Source: Brachynemurus nebulosus
Taxonomy: Eukaryota > Arthropoda > Insecta > Neuroptera > Myrmeleontidae
Direction: 5' to 3'
Length of the DNA stretch: 64,000 bases
Assembly: GCA_035578155.1 (NCBI GenBank)
Contig: JAPWDM010000001.1
Location: 1,798,001 to 1,862,000 of the forward strand
A model generated the notes under the pieces. That model saw only the letters and a program-made list of their open reading frames with translations. It had not been told where the DNA came from and did not search any database. Below, piece by piece: positions 58,241 to 64,000 of this stretch. Positions within the stretch are counted from its first letter, which is position 1, and every line of letters begins with the position of its first letter. The translations under genes were made by a program, and so were the position numbers.

Positions 58241-58321
58241 AAATATATATAAAAATTGATACAATATTGAAATTTTTAAAATACATAGTACAATTAAATA
58301 ATACATTTTGAAGAGAATAAA

Positions 58322-58720
58322 TTACAAAATTCGCCATTCAGCACCCCCAACGATTTCAAGAAGATCCAACGTTTTGAATTGCAATTTATGAGTTAGTCCA
58401 ATGGGTCCATTATTCATAATACCAAGTTTTGGATTGCTTTGCAACCATGCCAGCATCTGCTCGTTCAAATTGTCAAATCTCGCTGGTAACGAAATGTATC
58501 CAATTTCCAATTCCAATATTGTCTTCATTTTCGATGAATCGAATTTCGATGGTAGTTGACTGACTCCCATTATTTTATATACTTTTCCAATTTCCATATC
58601 AGAAAGTTTAATCCATCGTTTAACAGCGCCAAGATGATTCAATTCGTCCACAAAATTTCCAGCCATTTTTTGAATTAAGTCTCTGTTTCCAGATGAAGCA
58701 CCAGCAGTAATGGATTCCAT
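58322..58720 (-). CDS. 132-aa protein of unrecognised family (right arm)
   Basis: Identical translation to the left-arm copy (49878-50276), same ATG, leader and promoter in mirror image. Full identity of the protein, while the zinc-finger copies differ at three residues, suggests either recent duplication or gene conversion. No domain recognised. Confidence 0.8.
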   Translation of the reverse strand: MESITAGASSGNRDLIQKMAGNFVDELNHLGAVKRWIKLSDMEIGKVYKIMGVSQLPSKFDSSKMKTILELEIGYISLPARFDNLNEQMLAWLQSNPKLGIMNNGPIGLTHKLQFKTLDLLEIVGGAEWRIL

Positions 58721-58812
58721 TGTTGGCAACAATTAACTCTTAACACACAACAATTGAAAATTCACAACAATAAGGTTTAATGTTTTTTTCACTAAAGTTT
58801 CGAACAAAATTG

Positions 58813-58844
58813 TAACTGAAGAAATTCTGTCGCGCCCTTTTATA
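58813..58844 (-). promoter_or_regulatory. Core promoter of the 132-aa gene (right arm)
   Basis: TATAAAA (58838-58844 on the minus strand) and TCAGT initiator near 58817, mirroring the left arm. Confidence 0.85.
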
Positions 58845-58857
58845 GCAGAAAGATAGC

Positions 58858-59134
58858 CTGATGACGTCATTTATCACACTTTATGTAGCCATGCAGGTTA
58901 AAACCTGCTGCTTCATTTTCACATATTAGACAGAAATCTTCGCTATTTGATATCAGTTTACCTTTAGTGACGTCAGCTGACAATTTATACAAGTTTAAAC
59001 CTGTTTTCAGATAAAAATATACAATCATATGATAAAATTCATTTTTGAATATTAGAGAGAAATCTTCGCTGTTTGATATCAGTTTACCTTTAGTGACGTC
59101 AGCTGACAGTTTAAGCCTGTTTTCAGATAAAAAT
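58858..59134 (-). promoter_or_regulatory. CRE-containing direct repeats (right arm)
   Basis: Mirror of 49464-49740, with TGACGTCA at 58862-58869, 58968-58975 and 59094-59101. Same two ~100-bp direct repeats. Confidence 0.75.
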
Positions 59135-59255
59135 ATTATAAAATTATGAAAGCAAGGCCATCTTTTAATGGCTAGTTTAACTATCAAAAAAAAAAGGTTT
59201 TCGATGCCATCTATTGACAATTTTTCAAACTTATACACAGGAATCCAGACTAGCA

Positions 59256-59348
59256 ACGCCATCTAGTAGCGAATTCACAGGCTCGAAGGTGGCTGCGCCA
59301 TCTAGTAGCGAATTCACAGGGCTCGAAGGTGGCTGCGCCATCTATTAA
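59256..59348 (-). repeat. CTCF-like AGATGGCGC repeats (right arm)
   Basis: Mirror of 49250-49342. The best match to the CTCF core is on the minus strand at 59295-59308. The motifs of the two arms therefore point toward each other. Confidence 0.7.
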
Positions 59349-59792
59349 GGAATTCTTAGGTTAGAAAAACAATCTGTTAGGTTACACCAAATTTCCTTAG
59401 GTTCTGTTAGGTTGGATCAAGTTCCGCTAGGCTAGAAAAAAATTTCACTAGATATCGTTAGGTTGGAGACTAAATTTTTGCTCCACCCACCGCCGGAGGC
59501 TTCTAGAACCGCCTCGGTAGTTTTGCCTCCTGCCGAGGTCACTCAAAAAGTCGGCAGGTGGGAAGGTGGGCTCCAAAGCCCCATATTCCTACTACTGACA
59601 TTTACATATTAATGAAGTTATTTCTGAAGGAAACGTCTGATAACAAAAATTGTTATTCATAGAATGATTCTTTTTCAATTTAAATTCACCTCGCATTTAA
59701 TGTTTCCTTACTTAATTAAAGAAATAAATATGTAAATGTCAAAACTGTTCCAGTATTAGATACCGTTCCATAATGGGGGCTTTTACGTTATA

Positions 59793-60148
59793 TCAGGTTT
59801 TTTCATCTATTCCTCAAAACAAAATTATATTTTACTCCAAGATTATATTCTTTTTAAATTATTTATATTATTTGAAAGGTTATTTTTATCCTATTTTCTT
59901 TTTAAAGTCGCACTTTGCTTCTTATCTATTTTAAAAACATTTTAGTTGTCCCTTTATTTGCTTAATTTTAATTGGAAAAGTCCAAAAACTATTTTAAAAA
60001 AAAGCTGTACCTGCTCAAAAAAACATTGGATTATGAATATGTTTCATAGTTTAATACACATACACACTGATCTGATAATATTATAGCTACTGTCGCAACC
60101 TATGTAATCTACTTTTATAACTTAAGTTGTTTAATGATACTCAATTAT
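59793..60148. other. Right flank of the giant palindrome
   Basis: AT-rich non-coding DNA with no similarity to the left flank, confirming the arm boundary. Confidence 0.5.
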
Positions 60149-60545
60149 ACGTAATGTCAAACCACAAAACGTTACCTATTGACGGTAACTTTAGCAAACC
60201 ACATTTTACGTCAAATAAATCAGAATTTTATGTCTCCTCTAACAAATCTATGGTGTTATACAAATTTTCTTTCTTAAATTTATTTAAATTATTACTATTT
60301 TTTTTAAAATTCGTATATAGTACATTACTGTTTTCAACGAGTGTAATTTGAAAAAATCACAGCTGCTAACGCCAAAAAAAATTATATAATACCATTAGTA
60401 TGTTCGAAATGCCCCTGTTGCCCCTAACAAAAATGCTACAGACATAATGAACAATTAAATTTTAATTTGTATAACATAAAATGTGGTTTGGTAAAGTTAC
60501 CGTCAATAAGCAAAGTTAGTTGGCTTGACGGTAGCATTACATTTT
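60149..60545. mobile_element. Inverted-repeat element, about 400 bp
   Basis: 'tattgacggtaactttagca' followed by 'aaccacatttta' (about 60177-60207) is inverted at about 60476-60511 ('aaaatgtggtttggtaaagt', 'taccgtcaata'). The outer 'acgtaatgtcaa' and inverted 'tgtaatgctaccgtcaa' roughly pair as well. Exact ends uncertain. The 74-aa and 72-aa frames overlap the arms and are not genes. Confidence 0.55.
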
Positions 60546-62220
60546 TCGGATCTCGAATTTTTTCTTCTACACTCCACGCCAAAAACAGTTATATATTTAT
60601 ATTTGGAATTTTTTTCAATTTATGTATAATGGTGGTGGCGCTGAAAACAATAGTATATTTGCTATCATCTGTAGATAAATATTAAAAAAAAATTAATCAA
60701 GTCTCTAAATAAATCAAAAAATATATTCAATGTGAACTATTGAGCCCAATAAACTGCATTTTTATTAAGTAATATTTTAAAATTTATTGAAAAACAATTT
60801 TCGGGTATGTATAGATACCTACTTGCAATTTTCATAGTGGAATTATAATAACATAAGTTTGAATTAATCTACTATAATCGACCATAATTAATGCCATTTA
60901 AATATTAATTAAAGTTCATAGATGTATAATTATAATTAGTAAGATGATATGAGAAAATACCATTTTATGAGCTACATACTATATTTATTATGTATTACGG
61001 TGCTACTATAATACGTTGTCTGTCAATTTGTGTCAATTTTCCAAAAGTTTATACTAGTCTATGTACACATTTTTGCGGGAAATTTATCAATAATGTATCT
61101 TTTAAAAATTTTTACATTAAAACTGCGGATATTAAACGTAGGCTTACACTTTGCTACATGTTAACCAAACTTTAAGAAAACATTTTTAAAAAAAGAAACA
61201 AAATTATTAGAAATCTAGAACTAAACAAAGTGAGTATAAATTTTTTTTGTGATTATGGCGTTTGATCTAGAAATTCCTCTTCATTTCTGAGAGACAACTA
61301 CAGAACCAAAGTTACACTTACACATTAGAACAGACATTTTCTTAGCAATGACTCTCAGGCTATTGAGTACTTATTCAGTCATGGTTGATCTTAAATACGA
61401 TTTGATTCTTTTCATAGTAAATGGTCTCCTTTACCAGAAGCTTTACTTATAGATATCACCGATAAAATTGAAAGCATGCAAAGTTCCAGAATTCAGAAAA
61501 ATGCTTGCCCTAGATGATACTTTAATCTTTCTTTTTCGGATAACGATACGTCTTTTAGAACGTTATTTCCTAAAACACTATCAAATACTTGCCGACACAT
61601 TTTGAGGTGAAAAATTGAGTAAACCGTATCCTATTGTAATACCGATTATATATCATTCAAGTTTCACCACTTCCATCTAAACATTATTAATTTTATTCTT
61701 TTTATTTACCACAATCAATTTGGATAAAAATATCCGTTGAATCACTGTATGTATGTATGTACGTACATGTAATTTTGTAATAAGCTAATAAGTCTAGAGA
61801 TGATAAACCAATTCAATTTTCTTACTAACTAGGATAAAGTTGTACCAGTAGACGAAGATAGCGAATATGCATACATTCACAACAATATTATATTGGAAGC
61901 ACGCTCACGTTTCACTCTAGGATGCATAGCGCATGCCAGGAAGTATGTAAAGTCTTAATATGCAAACATTTGATTCATCACGGCTCGGTCAAGTTCCCCT
62001 AATTCTGATCATAGAGTATGTACTTCCCCACTTTCGCGTTTATACATATTTCTATGCATGTGTGTGTGCAATTGTGTATATAAAACATTGCATATATAAT
62101 AAAAAAAAAATGTGTTTGAATGTGTATGTATGTATTCATCAATGTATATTCAATAAGCCATATGTTTATGCATATTTATATAATATATTGTTATTATTGT
62201 ATCCATAATGTTCCTGGATG
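60546..62220. other. AT-rich non-coding stretch
   Basis: No gene or paired termini. CATA-type microsatellite patches at 61747-61765 and 62055-62180. Short unrecognised frames only. Confidence 0.5.
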
Positions 62221-64000
62221 CAGCCCCGGATCTACGATTTTTTAGAACCGGGGCAGAAACTTGAAAATGGCGCCCCCTCCAACGTTTGACATAAATTGTC
62301 AAAAAAACTCATAAGTACCTATAATCCTTTATAAAACTCCAATTTTTCCCGTTGCGGTAATGATAAAAATTGAGGGTTTTGTAAAGGATCAATATAGGTA
62401 CAAGTTGATTTTTTATTTTAACTCTTTGCACTCAAGCAAAAAAAGTGAGTTGTAAATAGGCTGGTAAGGCATGTAGCACATGACAACGACCGACGTTCTT
62501 TTTTTGACGGATTCTTTTGACGTTCTAACCTTGTTTCCCCAAAGTTGAATACTAAATGCGCTAAATACGTCCTCAATGCTGTTTTTATTAGTTTTTAATT
62601 TTAAAAAAATAATTCAACGTGATTTTGTATTATTTTATTTACTATTTTTCTAATAAATGAATGTGTTTGCAGTTATTAAATAAAATATTCATGTAATGTG
62701 AAGTATGAGCAGTCATTACAGTTCAACATTCAGTGTGTCATGTGGTACATGTCTTATGATCCAACAGACAAAACACCATTAAATATGGTAGAGTTAATGG
62801 CCAAACCATCTTGTCATGCTGTACATGTCTTATAACCGCAAAGGGTTAATAAATCTACTCCGAAAGCACTACAAGTTTTGCGAATTTCAAATTTTTATCA
62901 CCATCCCCATCAGAGATATAGGGGCGCAAAATTCAAAAATTTGGAAAAAGTCAGTTTTCGGAAGTTTGTAAAAATTAAAGGATACAAGTTTCACAATTAA
63001 AATAGTGTGTATTTGTTTCATAATGGGTAGTTGTACCCGTATAGCTATTCTCATAAAAAATACTAAACGAGGTTTAAAACATCCCTTCTATAAGAAAAAA
63101 CGCCGTGAGCAGCGGGGCCCCATCACGGTAGTCGAATTTTCCCCTTCATCTTCGGTATTGAATGTCTACAAGCGAAATGTGATTGAAAGTCTACAACCGA
63201 ATTGTCATTTTGTTGGTTTCAAAACTGGTGATGAGTGTTCGGCTGATCGAGGCTTTAAAAAAAGGTTTTAAGTATTTAAGGGCTGTATCTCAGTAAATTT
63301 CAATTTTGTGCCGAAAACAGGTAGCAGAAAAAAAGCCAACACAATTCGTACGAGGACATTCCTGCCCATGTTTATCCGCTAATTGCCTTTATGTTTTAGT
63401 TTTAAATATTAAAAAAGAACCTTCAATAGTAAACTGGAAGGCCTTTATAAAGATATTTTTTCTTTCCAAAAAAATCCAAAATTTCTATTTTATAAATACT
63501 AAAAATCCAAAATTCCTAATTTATAAATAAACAGTGACTTTAATAACATTTTTAAATTACTTAATATGTATGTATTTCATTTGTCATAAAAGTAAGTTCA
63601 CTTTTTTTTAAATTTTTTAAAATTACTATTCGCCTACTTGTATTTAGAATAAACATAATGCTTTTAAAACACATTTAACAATAGCATTCAATTCCGATGT
63701 AAAAATGGGAGAAGTGGGGGGGAAAGTGATGCGGACTCCCTACAAGGTACTAGCTGGATACTAACTGAATACACGTACAAAATTTCAGCCCTCTAGGTTT
63801 CCTTATGGAGTCTCTAGACGTGTTAGAAAACAAGCAAAAAAATTAAGGAAATATTGGCGTCAAAATCGTGGGGGTAAGGGTTAAAAGTTGAAACCTCCAA
63901 AAAACAGTGTCTGGCTATTAGCTTAACCTGTACACCAAACTTCAGCCCTCTAGGTTTATTTGGGGAGATTTTGACCCGAACGAAACTGTTAAAAAACAAG
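62221..64000. other. Repeat-like non-coding stretch
   Basis: 'gcagccccggatctacgatt' with 'ccggggcagaaac' and 'ggcgccccctcc' (62220-62285) looks like part of a dispersed repeat. At 63770-63800 and 63930-63965 the phrase 'cttcagccctctaggttt' / 'ttcagccctctaggtttcct' is duplicated about 160 bp apart, probably a tandem repeat continuing past the window. The 88-aa frame at 63005-63271 (basic N-terminal half) is unrecognised. Confidence 0.5.

Larger units (their letters stand above)
48810..59788. mobile_element. Giant 11 kb palindromic element carrying duplicated genes
   Basis: Two arms of 5,007 bp, 48810-53816 and 54782-59788, are inverted copies. Any left-arm position x maps to 108598 minus x with no net length difference. 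All ORFs and the promoter motifs I checked fall at mirrored positions, and only a few base differences were found. A 965-bp minisatellite separates them. Outer ends are ACGTAAAAGCCCCCATTATG on both strands, flanked directly by TATA (48806-48809 and 59789-59792), which is either a 4-bp target duplication or part of the repeat. Each arm has a zinc-finger gene and a 132-aa-protein gene, converging on a 2.3 kb AT-rich region. No transposase, integrase, replication initiator or polymerase is visible. It could be a foldback-type transposon with cargo or an integrated head-to-head replicon dimer. Confidence 0.9.
54782..59788 (-). repeat. Right arm of the giant palindrome
   Basis: Mirror image of the left arm, same length. 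Differences seen include three codons in the zinc-finger gene and one base in the regulatory region (59234 area, Cys/Tyr in the spurious frame), plus possible A-run differences near 58190-58230. Confidence 0.93.

Noticed and set aside
48810..59788. Palindrome as an assembly or hairpin-read artefact
   Set aside because: The arms end at sharp, flanked termini on both sides, the centre is unique, and the arms differ at a few bases; a fold-over artefact would give identical arms without a long unique centre. Read-level proof is still lacking.
48810..59788. Complete endogenous parvovirus-like genome
   Set aside because: No superfamily-3 helicase, nickase or capsid frame is visible in either arm; only size and promoter style recall such viruses.
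63005..63271. 88-aa basic ORF
   Set aside because: No recognisable family, no promoter or polyA context, surrounded by repeats.

Overview
The window is AT-rich eukaryotic DNA, almost certainly from an insect. The evidence is (CATA)n and (TA)n microsatellites, Jockey, Penelope, hAT, pogo and piggyBac-type elements, core promoters of TATA plus TCAGT initiator type, and telomere-like AACCTAA words. The general look (TAGGTACCTA-rich, dense in small inverted-repeat elements) suggests a hemipteran, but that is an impression and not a proof. I recognise no host protein-coding gene. The only host-type gene is a tRNA-Ala(AGC)-like gene at 40869-40940 on the minus strand.

From 1 to 21 kb the window is a mosaic of mostly non-autonomous DNA transposons, recognised by paired termini and in several cases by target-site duplications (TSDs). 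They are a hAT element (6759-8072) carrying a nested element, a 2.4 kb TIR element (9034-11427) carrying a nested palindromic element, a Helitron-like element (12578-13303), TA-flanked elements (13382-14100, 14673-15778), a hAT MITE (16290-16576), a foldback (16962-17646), a GTCCATTAATCACGTGA element (18604-19385), and a 1.5 kb element (19725-21203) with a piggyBac-type MITE inside. A nearly complete Jockey-clade LINE follows at 21617-25664, with ORF1 broken by one frameshift and ORF2 by one stop codon.

From 26 to 48 kb there is a 115-120 bp tandem repeat array split by a foldback element, a Penelope-like reverse transcriptase fragment, a pogo-like element inside a TA microsatellite, two perfect short hairpins, TIR elements, the tRNA-like gene, a decayed hAT element with a C-terminal transposase remnant, a hAT MITE built from CAAGAC hexamers, and further MITEs.

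The outstanding object is a roughly 11 kb palindrome, 48810-59788. Two near-identical arms of 5,007 bp (48810-53816 and 54782-59788) flank a 965 bp G/T-rich minisatellite. TATA lies directly outside each end. Each arm carries the same two convergent genes. One encodes a 377-aa acidic protein with a single N-terminal C2H2 zinc finger, transcribed outward from the centre. The other encodes a 132-aa protein of no recognised family, transcribed inward behind a strong insect promoter (three TGACGTCA sites, TATA box, TCAGT initiator). Outside it lie CTCF-like AGATGGCGC repeats, a cluster of AACCTAA words and a GC-rich hairpin-forming tip. No transposase, integrase, Rep or polymerase is visible. It is therefore either a gene-carrying foldback transposon mobilised in trans, or an integrated head-to-head dimer of a ~5 kb replicon. 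This is the candidate undescribed system.

From 59.8 to 64 kb there is AT-rich DNA with one more inverted-repeat element and low-grade repeats.
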